Positions 33,107 to 44,870 are shown, counted from the stretch's first letter. The stretch: DNA of 64,000 nt from Aradus depressus (GCA_963662175.1 OY759224.1:28715489-28779488); one strand, 5' to 3'. Translations and numbers: made by a program. The notes: generated from the sequence alone by a model not told the origin.

Positions 33107-34539
33107 TCACGTTTGATCACTCATGTTTTCCCCTTTCTTGAAAAACTTGAAAATAATAAAATCTTGTGGGTAGGTAGGTGGTATCTGAATGTTCAAATAC
33201 AAGGAGTGTGGAAACAATGAACTGAAGCAAAGGTGCACCTTGCATTTCTCACAAAATACATGCGTTTTTTCGACGCACGTTTCGCTCTTGCATCTGGTAT
33301 TATTTTTTTTTGAGTCGTAAATAGGGAGGTGGTTAAATGCATCATATCTTATTTCGTTGAATGGAACAACCTCAGCGTTTAGTTTTGCTTTCTTTCGTGG
33401 TGGTCCTTCAATTCTCTCTTGAGATGGGTGTCCTCTTTTTTTCACATTTCCCTTATCCTGCTCAATGAGCAGATAAGCCAACTTCATCCTAAAATGAAGG
33501 AGATCCAGGATATCATTGGGAGGGGTTCCAATCGCCGTAGCATCCTGGCGATATTCCATCCAACTCATGACGGCGGCCAGGTCAAAAGCGTGTGAATACA
33601 TACGCACGGTCCATTTTTTAGAGCGAACCGATATTCTGTACAAGCTGATCATTTGGTCCAGCAGGTCAACTCCTCCCATTGCGTTATTATATGCTTTTAT
33701 TATTTCGGGACGATCAACATTTATGTAACCTTTTTTTTATCCTGTCCCACCGTTTAGCGCTATCAATTTCTCCAATTCCTACAAAATTTGAAGCTAACAG
33801 AACACTTTTATTATCTAGCCACTTTACTGCTGTTATGTTATTATCATCAGTGACGAATTCTTCTGCGGTCCCTCTTTGTTTTTTCATGAATTGAGTGTCT
33901 TTGGTAAATGGAGGATTGTAAAATCGATTCACACGAATAGTCCCTGCTGCATTTATGCCGAGAGTTTTTAAAATTTTCATCAACATCCTCGAAATCAGAG
34001 TGGTTATCAAGGATGTCATGAATAACTCCACGTCATCTTCATTATCAAAATCAAAAAATTGTTTCACTAGAACAAAAAAAAATCGAAAACTTTGATAAGT
34101 AAACAATGCACGAAGGCTTGAAAAACTAGGTAAACAAACTGGGCCCCCAGTCTGATCGTCCCGTACACGAGACATCCCTTTTCATGACCATGTAAGTCTT
34201 ACTATCAACTAAAAATGGAAAACTACCTACTTTACCAATACTTTAGAAAGAAACGAACAAAAACAATATTTTTTTGTGCTGTATTAGTAATAATAAATAG
34301 ATGATAAAAAAGAAAAAAGTATGGCTTACCTGTTGATTGCATGTTGCCTCGTCTTATGGAAGAAAAACTGTAAAAACCGGCTTATAAATTCAATATAGCA
34401 TCCAATCCATATATTCCACTTCACTAATATAGTCTAAGGATAGCAAAAAAGAGCTAAAAATCCTACCCACTCACTTTCAAAGGCGTATAAAAGACGAATA
34501 AAGTTATGTCCCGTGTACAGGACGCCAGGACTGAAGGGG
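33107..34539 (-). pseudogene. piggyBac transposase remnant
   Basis: Two minus-strand frames cover the middle and C-terminal parts of a piggyBac-type transposase. 34070-33714 has FVTDDNNITAVKWLDNKSVL and FVGIGEIDSAKRWDRI, like the catalytic core after the second Asp. 33679-33107 has MGGVDLLDQMISLYRISVRS, then a cysteine-rich C-terminal finger (CKSETCVEKTHVFCEKCKVH). The frames are separated by a one-base frameshift in an A run at about 33730-33737. The outer end (about 34500-34539) abuts a TTAA at 34540-34543 and holds subterminal gtcccgtgtacaggac, repeated at about 34158. The N-terminus and the other end are missing. Confidence 0.85.
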
Positions 34540-34554
34540 TTAAACAAAAGAATT

Positions 34555-35108
34555 TGAAAAAATTTCGGTGTTGTTGCTCTCCCACTGAAATAACTTAACG
34601 ATTTGTGTAAAAATCAATAGGCATCCTACTGCAGGACTTCTGAAACCTTCTACCAAATTTTGTGTGATATGTTTTTTAGTTATTAGTTTTTAAGATGAGC
34701 CTTCACCCCTTCTGATAGTCTTCCCTTTGTCCGATCTCATTGCAAATTCACCACGATAGACAACACTTTTTTATTTTTATTTTTCGATTCAGGAATCGGA
34801 AAACATAAAATTTCCATTTAAACATTCAAGATCGAATTTCTAACTTAAAATAGGAAAATATAAAGTAAGAAAGGGCTGTGTTAGCAGATTTTAATGTTTT
34901 GGTATTTCTGAAATGAATAGAACACAGATATAGTGATCGTTCTTACTTCCCCAGTTTTACGAAGTATAGGGGAAGTTATGGAAACGGTAAGAAATTCGAT
35001 GCTGAGTTTTCAACGAAATTTCATGTTTTCCAACACCTTTATATCAAAAATGAAAAAAAAAAAAAAAAAAATGTCTGTCTGAACACTATAATTCCCGATA
35101 GATTGTTT
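34555..35108. repeat. Two abutting family A repeats, head to head at the hairpin
   Basis: A plus-oriented, diverged copy (34555-34945) meets a minus-oriented 3' end (34950-35105) at the hairpin cttccccag-tttta-cgaagtataggggaag. An A run of 19 follows near 35052. Confidence 0.55.
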
Positions 35109-35249
35109 AGTCAACAAGGTTCATAATGTAAACACACTGCTAATCCCTCTCTGAGTCTGATACTCAGTCCCAGTCTCCAACAACAACACACTTTATTTGG
35201 ACCAGAACATCTTGGTTCTTCACACAAAGTATAAAATGGAAAATATAAA

Positions 35250-37966
35250 ATGAAATTAATTAATAATAATGTCTTGGTATAATCTTGGTTTGAGCCTTCT
35301 GTGGAGAGTAGGCTGGCCAAGATTGTAGTGGGCTGCTCCAGAACACAGGCCTAGTCTTCCGTGGTAGTTATCTACTAAGGACCTTAAATAGGCTGCGACC
35401 CGAGGAACTCCCAGTTCCTCATGGAGTTGGCTGTTTCGGATAAACCATGGTGCATTCAGAGACACACGAAGAATTTTGTTCTGAAATGTTTGTAGTCGTG
35501 TTGTGAGTGAAGGACTGGCGCCATGCCATATTGGACAGGCGTATGTTAACAATGGGAGAAGTAACGCTTTGTACAGGAGCAGTGTGCAAGAGTGTTTGAG
35601 GGGTGTGTTGCGGTTAATGAGTGGATAGAGATGTTTTAAACGGGTGTATGCTTGTGTAAGTTTTGTGTTGATGTGAAGTTTCCATGTGAGCCGTGTGTCT
35701 GAGAATACACCACGGTACCGGACAGCCTGATCTTTAGGGATCCATGGAATGGGAAGTCCGTCAACCCGCAGCCTACTCTGGTCCTCTGTAAAAAATCGGC
35801 GAAGGGCAAAACTCTTCGCTTCTGTTTTACTGGCGTTCAACTGAAGCTTCCATCGAGCAGCTCCCTGTGGCACTCCCGCCAGAATACTACGCTTGGAGCT
35901 GAGGATGTTGTTGACCCGCACTTGAAACGTCCTGCTCTCCAAAAAGGAATCAACGATCTTTTCCAAGTACTGTGGAGCCCATGTCTTCCTCAGCTTATAG
36001 CGCAGACCTTCATGCCACACCGAGTCGAACGCGGAAGCTACATCTAAAAAGACAGAGGTTTTATATGTCTTCTGTTCGAAACCATTCACAATCTTTTCCG
36101 AGACCCTCTGTAGCTGGTGCACAGATGAATGATTATGTTTGAAACCAAACTGGTGAGCTGGAACAATTCCTGCGCTTTCCAGGTGAGAACCCAGTCTTCT
36201 CAATATTAGTCGTTCGAAGATCTTCGACAACGAGTTCAGAAGGCTTATAGGCCGATAGCTGTCCGGCTCTTGCTTGGGCTTACCATGTTTATGGAAGACG
36301 ATTACAACCGCGTTTTTCCAATTTCAAGGAAAATAGCTGCATCGCAGGCATGCGTTGAACAGACCGGTTAGAAAGGCTATACTATTGGGTGGCAGCTTCT
36401 TCAGCACTATGTTCGGAATGAGATCCTCACCGGGGGCCTTGTTGTTTGCTAAGTTTGTTATTAATGTTGTGATTTCTGAGGGAGTGGTGAACTTGATGAA
36501 ATTTTCAACAGTTTGTGTCGGTATGGATAGATATGTGTGTACTGTGGTGTTCATGTCTGTGTTAGTAGTGTCGTGTGTGCGGTACTTTTGTTCGAGGTGT
36601 GTTGCCAGGATTTCGCATTTGTCTTCGTCTCTCGTCACTGTGTGATGTCCGTCTGTCAGTGGGGGCAAGGATGTGTTTTGTCTCAAAATTCGTCATGTTT
36701 CTTTCCAGAGACTACTATCGCCGGGGGTCATGTCGGTCAAGTAAGCCCTGTACTTACAAATTCTGTGGTTGTCGAGCTCCCATCTCACCCGTCGGGTCAA
36801 GCGATTGAGGTCTCTTTTATCTACATCACTTCTTGTTCTTTGCCAGCGTTTGCGAGCCGTGTTTTTTTCGTGAATTAGTGCTAGGATTTGAGTGGGAATG
36901 GAGTCATGTATATGTGGTCGTCTGTCTTTGAAGTGGTGATATGTAGCATTGTGAACAGATGTGTAAACAGTTTGTGTGAATGTCTATATTGTCCAGTCTA
37001 TGTGATTGTAGTAGATTGGAATTTCAAGAGTTTGATCCATTTCCCATTGAAAAGTTTTCCAATCAATTTTTCCTGTTATAAGTCGTGGAAGCGGTTCGGT
37101 GTAGTGTTTGTGGGCTGTGAATGTGTTAAGGACGGGGACGTGGTCTGAATCGAGTTCTGTTAGTGTCTCGTCATATATTGGGAATGTGAAATTTTTTATA
37201 AGTGTGATGTCTAGGATGTCTGGATGATATCTGTGTTGTGACGGGTAGAAGGTTGGTTCGTCTGGGGCTGAGACCTGAACACCGAGGTTGTTTGTGGCCG
37301 ACAAAAGTCTGACCCCATTGTTATTGGTTCTTCTGCAGCCCCAGATTGTGTGCTTGCTATTGAGGTCCCCGAAAAGTGCAGTCGCGTCTCCTGTAAAAAT
37401 GTGTTCTAGGTCTGTCTGTTTTATTCTTAAGTTTGGTCGTTGGTATCCCGAGATGATGTTGAGTCGTCTGTTGTTGGTGAGTGTCAGTTGAATCCCGACA
37501 GCCTCCAGGTGCTCCAGTTCAGGAAGAAGTAGATGGGAATGCTTTATTTTTTTCTTCACACAAACAGCTACTCCTCCAGAGGGTCAAGGTGGCAGAAGTT
37601 CTTGCTATGTCCCACTTGCTGGCAATTCGTGCACTGCACAATGCGTTGAGACCTCTTCCGCGATTCGACAGTCACTATAGTGTAAAAGAGACGAGATAAT
37701 TGAAAAATCGCTTTCCCCTCCGGAGTATTCTGGAGCTCGACAGCACACAGTGGAGTGGGGCCTTTGTCCTTGTTCAGTAGCCTTGTTACACTCAGGACTG
37801 GGTATGTCGGGGTTAGTTCGTCTTGGATTTCGGTTTCAGTCAGGGAGTATGGAACCCCTCGGATAACAACGGAAAGTTTCCTATTCTCGGGGTTCAGGAA
37901 AGTATAGTATTTTACGTAATTTGTTTGGTAAAATTTGGTCAGTTTCCTAAAGTCTTCAGATGTCAT
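35250..37966 (-). mobile_element. Jockey-like LINE with an internally deleted polymerase
   Basis: 37966-37568 is a gag-like ORF1 C-terminus with one zinc knuckle (CTNCQQVGHSKNFC). 37559-36984 is the C-terminal part of the AP-endonuclease (FGDLNSKHTIWGC, SDHVPVL), lacking its first ~90 residues. 36800-36324 is the linker and reverse-transcriptase start (NLANNKAPGEDLIPNIVLKK), ending at one in-frame TGA near 36323. 36230-35256 continues the polymerase (AHQFGFKHNHSSVHQL, TSVFLDVASAFDSVWHEGL, GVPQG) and jumps in frame at about 35880 from GVPQGA to RWKLQLNASKTEAKSF, so the FADD catalytic block is gone. The C-terminal thumb follows. It cannot move by its own enzyme. It lies between LARP7 and the tandem array. 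Confidence 0.9.
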
Positions 37967-37999
37967 AAGGGATATTTTATTTTTTTTGTGGCATTGTTT

Positions 38000-39080
38000 A
38001 GGGCGGTTCGATTTCCGACCACGGGAAAAATCTAATTAAAAAAAAATTCTTCATAAAATTAAGTTGAAAAAATAGTACCTACTGTTAACAACCATTCAAA
38101 CAATTACTGCTATATATTGTATTTTGCAAAAATAAAAAATATGTTTATTTTACAACACTATTTTAATAAAAATTCATAATATCATATATATAGATATGAA
38201 CGGAAATAACTGAAAACAACAATTTTTTTTTTTTTTTTAACATTGTTGCACCAAACCAAAAAAATTGAAAAAATTAGGGAATATTTTGATATAAAAAACA
38301 CGTATTCTGTGAAAATTTGGTGAGTGTCACTCAAAAATAACATTCAAAAAGGCCATTTTGAATTTTTCAAAATTCGATGAAAAATCGAATTTAAATCGGA
38401 AGATAATAAAAAAATACTATAGAGGTGTATCTGAAGCATAAGAACTTTAAAAAAAATCGACAGTTGCATACTCGCAACAACCGGCAAGAAAAAAAAAAAA
38501 ATTAAAATTGCCTTTTTATTTTTTTTCTCATCGAATAATGGAAGTTGGGAGCTGAAATTTTCAAGAAAATTTTTTTTTTACATGTGCAAACTGTCGGTCA
38601 ATCGTCCATTCGAAAATCGTTGGGGGCAGTTTTCGCACTCTTATTCGGCTAGACCCTTTCCTAGCATCCTTAAACGTTCTGCTCAAACATCAAACATAGG
38701 GTACGTGACATCACCCAACAGTCCTGCCAACTTCCTACTACCATCCAGTCCCAGTCTCAGTCCCATGCTATAGTTGCCCGTGAGTAGACGTATTTTAAGT
38801 TTTTATTTATTGCCGTATATCAGCCAGTGTCCCCGTTCAGCTTTGTCTTCGTTTGTCCGATGAGCTTCATTCTTCTGATCTCACCGTTCTTCGGGTTCCA
38901 TCATCCTTCGAAGATCATCATTTTTGTTTGTATTTCAATTTCACTATTTCACCCTCTGTTGTTGTCAACATAAAGATATTCATCATTTTATTTTTATTTT
39001 CATAAATTATAATATTTTCAGTTTTAATTACATATGGGGTATTCAAACATTGTTTCTTACGGGACTACTTTCATTTTACG
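38000..39080. other. Gene-free stretch, AT-rich then mixed
   Basis: 38040-38580 is extremely A/T-rich with several A runs. 38580-38950 is more balanced and has a short open frame (38582-38773) with no recognisable motif. Nothing repeats elsewhere in the window. Confidence 0.45.
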
Positions 39081-39104
39081 TAGTCCATAGTCGATTATAT
39101 TTTT

Positions 39105-39865
39105 TACTAGCAGTAATACCCGGCGTTGCCCTGGGAACTTTGAATTTTCTCCTAATATCTCTCGTTCGAATCCTATTCAATTCTTCGACATTACATTCAT
39201 GATAATATAATTTTCAATTATTCATATGGAATAAGGCTTATAGTCCTTCAGCGGCGGATACAACAGCTAGTAAGTTTTTAGACCCCGGAGCTAGTACGCA
39301 AATAGGATCGCTGGGCACCACGGCTGGTATGTGCCTTGCAACAGCGGACCCCACAGCTAGTACATAGTTACTACTACTACATGTGAAATTTCATGAGAAT
39401 CAGTCCATCCGTTAATGCGCTAGGTAAATTTTTATGCTTAGGCCCCCCTTACAACCCCCCCTCCCGTTCACAGTTTTGGGACGCCACATAGCCTATTATT
39501 CAACCGGGGTCAAAAGGATGCTACATGTGGTGTATCATGAAGATCCGACCATTAGTTAATGAGCTACCGGTACCTTTATATTTAGGCCTACCCGCACAAC
39601 TCCCCCTCCCGTTCAACATTTTGAGACGTTACACACCCTATTTTTCTATTTGGCCTTCAGGAATACTACATGTTAAATTTCATGATATTCCACCATCCGT
39701 TAATGAGCTAAAAAAATTGTATGCTTAGGCCCCCCACAACCCCCCCTCCCGTTCAAAATTTTGGGACGCCACATAGCCTATTATTCAATCGGGCTCAAAA
39801 GGATGCTACATCTCAAGTTTCATGAAATCCGTTCAACGGTTTGAGCGTGATGCTGGAACAAATCG
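39105..39865 (+). repeat. RTE-like LINE tail (cccggcgttgccc) with repeated modules
   Basis: Begins actagcagtaatacccggcg ttgccctgggaa (also at 57262 and 59183), followed by the inverse of the 29290-29790 tandem and three copies of the accatccgttaatgagct / cccctcccgttca module also seen inverted at 28660-29290. Confidence 0.55.
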
Positions 39866-40089
39866 TGAAGAATGTGAAAATCTTAATTAAAAATTTGTAA
39901 AAATTAAATTTTTTTACGATGTAATTTCACTGAGGTGTGTGTTGTGTCACTGTTTAAGCCTATTTCTGAAACGTGTTCTTTAACTTTTTTTTAAATTGTC
40001 TCCCAGTTGGACTTACATAAAAAAAATTACAAAAACTACATTTTAGATAGTAAACCCCACTTTTTTCTTCTGTTTTCGTTTTTTTTTAG

Positions 40090-40240
40090 TGCTGTTGAGA
40101 TGTTTGTATAATGTATTATTTGTTCTGGAACCTACCCAACAGTCCTCTTTTTTAACTACATCGCCTCTGAAGATGTTTGCGATACCGAAAGTACTCCCAT
40201 ATTATATATATTTTGTGAAATAGACAATATTTAAAAAAAA
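40090..40240 (+). mobile_element. PLE end fragment
   Basis: Holds ctctgaagatgtttgcgata, ccgaaagtac and tgtgaaatagacaatattt, in the order seen at other PLE ends in the window, then an A-rich stretch. The hammerhead-like core is CTGAAGA...GAAA but the stems are poor. Confidence 0.5.
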
Positions 40241-40402
40241 AAAACAAAAAAAAAAAAAAAAACGTTTTTCTTTATTTTTGATTGTTTCAAAATATCTCGG
40301 CTATAAATGTTAAGTTCCCTTCGAAAGTAAAGTATTGAGTATAACTGGGGAAGTATAAAAGTACATAGTTGGTTCAATATGAAAAGATACAGTTGATATT
40401 GG

Positions 40403-40480
40403 CAGGGGCGTAGCCAGGATTTTGAGTAGAGTGGGGGGGGGGGGGGGGGGGGTCGCCCCCACTCTTCGCCCGGTTTGCGG
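40403..40480. repeat. hAT-like end with 20-G tract
   Basis: caggggcgtagccaggattt is a widespread hAT-type terminus. It is followed by a G20 run (40433-40452) and a C-rich complement (cgcccccactc). The partner end was not found. Confidence 0.4.
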
Positions 40481-40684
40481 GCTGAGGTCTCTATGAATCC
40501 ACTCCCAATTGATTTTACATAAAACGCAACTTTCAAAGACCAATATCTCGAAAACTATTGTTCGTACAAGAAAACTAAAAATCCCGGAAAACCTAGTTTT
40601 TGTGTGAAGAATATGAAAATCCTAATTAAAAATTAGTAAAAATTAAATTTTTTTATGATTTAATTTCACACAGGTGTGAGTTGT

Positions 40685-40912
40685 TTAAATGTTTAAGCCT
40701 ATTTCTGAAACGTGTTCTTTTACCCTATTTTTAAATTGTCTCCCAGTTTGAATTACATAAACAAAATTCCAAAAACTACATTTTAGATAGTAAACCCCTG
40801 TTTGTTTCACACTTATGGAAGGGAAACAGGTTAATAACAAATTCCACTTTTGATCAATAAACATATATTTATTTAGACAACACTTCTGTACACCGCGTGG
40901 TAACAAACACAA
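40685..40912 (-). pseudogene. Penelope-like element GIY-YIG endonuclease fragment
   Basis: The minus-strand frame ends GVYYLKCSFWNFVYVIQTGR, QFKNRVKEHVSE. The pattern GVY-x(10)-YV.QTGR..KNR..EH is the GIY-YIG nuclease core of PLE polyproteins. The first half of the frame (MCLLPRGVQKCCLNKYMF) is atypical and may be read-in from flanking sequence. No reverse transcriptase is nearby. Confidence 0.65.
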
Positions 40913-41004
40913 AGATAGTCTTTATACACCGCGTGGTAACTGTAACTAGAAAGTAGCATTTTTTATGGTTTATCGCAAATTGAACGTGATTTGCGTCAGC
41001 CAAC

Positions 41005-41093
41005 CTCTGCCATCTCACGTCATCAGTTCCTTATCTATAAATACGGGAGCCCATCATTCCAGCAGCCATTATCGTTCAGAGTCTCTTCAGAGT
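41005..41093 (+). promoter_or_regulatory. TATA-type promoter and first splice donor at the head of the array
   Basis: A perfect TATAAATA is at 41036-41043, with CRE-like tcacgtcatca 20 bp upstream and initiator-like words (tcattcc at 41054, ttcagag at 41076) downstream. A consensus splice donor (caga/gtaagt) has its GT at 41092-41093. Together they outline a short 5' exon. Immediately after comes the first partial unit of the 147-bp array, whose units carry matching acceptors. No transcript evidence is available. Confidence 0.5.
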
Positions 41094-41129
41094 AAGTCGT
41101 TCATAGACACTTGCTTTTCATTGAAAACT

Positions 41130-44100
41130 TCGAATATACAGGTATGTTCTTGTTCTTAATTTAAATACTGTTTTATTTTATTTAATAGCACTTCTGTTTC
41201 TGTTTTTATTCGCAGATAGACTGGCTGAGGAGCATTTCAAAATCTTCTTCCTGCCAGCGTGATTCAATTGAAAACTTCGAATATACAGGTATGTTCTTGT
41301 TCTTAATTTAAATACTGTTTTATTTTATTTAATAGCACTTCTGTTTCTGTTTTTATTCGCAGATAGACTGGCTGAGGAGCATTTCAAAATCTTCTTCCTG
41401 CCAGCGTGATTCAATTGAAAACTTCGAATATACAGGTATGTTCTTGTTCTTAATTTAAATACAGTGTTATTTTATTTAATAGCACTTCTGTTTCTGTTTT
41501 TATTCGCAGATAGACTGGCTGAGGAGCATTTCAAAATCTTCTTCCTGGCAGCGTGATTCAATTGAAAACTTCGAATATACAGGTATGTTCTTGTTCTTAA
41601 TTTAAATACTGTTTTATTTTATTTAATAGCACTTCTGTTTCTGTTTTTATTCGCAGATAGACTGGCTGAGGAGCATTTCAAAATCTTCTTCCTGGCAGCG
41701 TGATTCAATTGAAAACTTCGAACATACAGGAATGTTCTTGTTCTCATTTAAAATACCGCTTTATTTTATTTAATAGCACTTCTGTTTCTGTTTTTATTCG
41801 CAGATAGACTGGCTGAGGAGCATTTCAAAATCTTCTTCATGGCAGCGTGATTCAATTGAAAACTTCGAATATACAGGTATGTTCTTGTTCTTAATTTAAA
41901 TACTGTTTTATTTTATTTAATAGCACTTCTGTATCTGTTTTTATTCGCAGATAGACTGGCTGAGGAGCATTTCAAAATCTTCTTCCTGCCAGCGTGATTC
42001 AATTGAAAACTTCGAATATACAGGTATGTTCTTGTTCTTAATTTAAATACTGTTTTATTTTATTTAATAGCACTTCTGTTTCTGTTTTTATTCGCAGATA
42101 GACTGGCTGAGGAGCATTTCAAAATCTTCTTCCTGCCAGCGTGATTCAATTGAAAACTTCGAACATACAGGTATGTTCTTGTTCTTAATTTAAATACTGT
42201 TTTATTTTATTTAATAGCACTTCTGTTTCTGTTTTTATTCGCAGATAGACTGGCTGAGGAGCATTTCAAAATCTTCTTCCTGGCAGCGTGATTCAATTGA
42301 AAACTTCGAACATACAGGTATGTTCTTGTTCTTAATTTAAATACTGTTTTATTTTATTTAATAGCACTTCTGTTTCTGTTTTTATTCGCAGATAGACTGG
42401 CTGAGGAGCATTTCAAAATCTTCTTCCTGCCAGCGTGATTCAATTGAAAACTTCGAATATACAGGTATGTTCTTGTTCTTAATTTAAATACTGTTTTATT
42501 TTATTTAATAGCACTTCTGTTTCTGTTTTTATTCGCAGATAGACTGGCTGAGGAGCATTTCAAAATCTTCTTCCTGCCAGCGTGATTCAATTGAAAACTT
42601 CGAATATACAGGTATGTTCTTGTTCTTAATTTAAATACTGTTTTATTTTATTTAATAGCACTTCTGTTTCTGTTTTTATTCGCAGATAGACTGGCTGAGG
42701 AGCATTTCAAAATCTTCTTCCTGCCAGCGTGATTCAATTGAAAACTTCGAACATACAGGTATGTTCTTGTTCTTAATTTAAATACTGTTTTATTTTATTT
42801 AATAGCACTTCTGTTTCTGTTTTTATTCGCAGATAGACTGGCTGAGGAGCATTTCAAAATCTTCTTCCTGGCAGCGTGATTCAATTGAAAACTTCGAACA
42901 TACAGGTATGTTCTTGTTCTTAATTTAAATACCGTTTTATTTTATTTAATAGCACTTCTGTTTCTGTTTTTATTCGCAGATAGACTGGCTGAGGAGCATT
43001 TCAAAATCTTCTTCCTGCCAGCGTGATTCAATTGAAAACTTCGAATATACAGGTATGTTCTTGTTCTTAATTTAAATACTGTTTTATTTTATTTCATAGC
43101 ACTTCTGTTTCTGTTTTTATTCGCAGATAGACTGGCTGAGGAGCATTTCAAAATCTTCTTCCTGCCAGCGTGATTCAATTGAAAACTTCGAACATACAGG
43201 TATGTTCTTGTTCTTAATTTAAATACTGTTTTATTTTATTTAATAGCACTTCTGTTTCTGTTTTTATTCGCAGATAGACTGGCTGAGGAGCATTTCAAAA
43301 TCTTCTTCCTGGCAGCGTGATTCAATTGAAAACTTCGAACATACAGGTATGTTCTTGTTCTTAATTTAAATACTGTTTTATTTTATTTAATAGCACTTCT
43401 GTTTCTGTTTTTATTCGCAGATAGACTGGCTGAGGAGCATTTCAAAATCTTCTTCCTGCCAGCGTGATTCAATTGAAAACTTCGAATATACAGGTATGTT
43501 CTTGTTCTTAATTTAAATACTGTTTTATTTTATTTAATAGCACTTCTGTTTCTGTTTTTATTCGCAGATAGACTGGCTGAGGAGCATTTCAAAATCTTCT
43601 TCCTGCCAGCGTGATTCAATTGAAAACTTCGAATATACAGGTATGTTCTTGTTCTTAATTTAAATACTGTTTTATTTTATTTAATAGCACTTCTGTTTCT
43701 GTTTTTATTCGCAGATAGACTGGCTGAGGAGCATTTCAAAATCTTCTTCCTGCCAGCGTGATTCAATTGAAAACTTCGAACATACAGGTATGTTCTTGTT
43801 CTTAATTTAAATACTGTTTTATTTTATTTAATAGCACTTCTGTTTCTGTTTTTATTCGCAGATAGACTGGCTGAGGAGCATTTCAAAATCTTCTTCCTGG
43901 CAGCGTGATTCAATTGAAAACTTCGAACATACAGGTATGTTCTTGTTCTTAATTTAAATACTGTTTTATTTTATTTAATAGCACTTCTGTTTCTGTTTTT
44001 ATTCGCAGATAGACTGGCTGAGGAGCATTTCAAAATCTTCTTCCTGGCAGCGTGATTCAATTGAAAACTTCGAACATACAGGTATGTTCTTGTTCTTAAT

Positions 44101-44870
44101 TTAAATACTGTTTTATTTTATTTAATAGCACTTCTGTTTCTGTTTTTATTCGCAGATAGACTGGCTGAGGAGCATTTCAAAATCTTCTTCCTGGCAGCGT
44201 GATTCAATTGAAAACTTCGAACATACAGGTATGTTCTTGTTCTTAATTTAAATACTGTTTTATTTTATTTAATAGCACTTCTGTTTCTGTTTTTATTCGC
44301 AGATAGACTGGCTGAGGAGCACTTCAAGATCTTCTTCATGGCACCTTAGATTCTCGCTGAGTGCTTCAATTGAAATCGTCGAACATACAGGTAGGTACGT
44401 TTTTTTTCTAAATTTAAAAACTGTCTTATTTTATATAATAGCACTTCTGTTTCTGTTTTTGTTAGCAGATAGACTGGCTGAGGAGCACTTCAAGAACTTC
44501 TTCATGGCAGCTTTGATTCTCGCTGAGTGCTTCAATTGAAATCTTCGAACATACAGGTATGTTTTTTTTTAAATTTAAAAAATGTCTAATTTTATTTAAT
44601 AGCACTTCTGTTTCTGTTTTTGTTCGCAGATAGACTGGCTGAGGAGCACTTCAAGATCTTCTTCATGGCAGCTTTGATTCTCCGCTGAGTGCTTCAGTTG
44701 AAATCTTCGAACTAAGAGTTATGTTTTTTTTCAAATTTAAAAACTGTCTTATTTTATTTAATAGCACTTCTGTTTCTGTTTTTGTTCGCAGATAGACTGG
44801 CTGAGGAGTACTTCAAGATCTTCTTCATGGCAGCTTTGATTCTCCGCTGAGTGCTTCAATTGGGACTAAT
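41130..44870 (+). repeat. Tandem array of 147-bp units, each a mini-exon plus mini-intron
   Basis: After a partial first unit, the word gatagactggctgagg recurs at 41215, 41362, 41509, 41656, 41803, 41950 and every 147 bp on to 44302 (22 copies), then at 44468, 44629 and 44791 in longer, diverged units (161-166 bp). Each unit has an acceptor-like tract (tctgtttttattcgcag), a 73-nt block from atagact to atacag, then a donor (acag/gtatgttctt) and a 74-nt block. Identity between central units is very high in both blocks. One unit has lost its donor (ggaatg at about 41729). Exon blocks of 73 nt shift the frame each time; read through two exons, a stop (gcgtga) is soon met. This may be a satellite derived from one exon and its intron, a non-coding RNA gene, or a duplicated exon. 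The last unit is cut by a LINE. Confidence 0.9.

Noticed and set aside
36355..37699. Several plus-strand open frames of 65-113 codons
   Set aside because: All are antisense to the Jockey-like ORFs on the minus strand and have no motif of their own.
41130..44870. CRISPR array or protein-coding tandem repeats
   Set aside because: There are no unique spacers and the host is a eukaryote. The 147-bp unit meets stops in every continuous frame; only spliced 73-nt blocks are briefly open.
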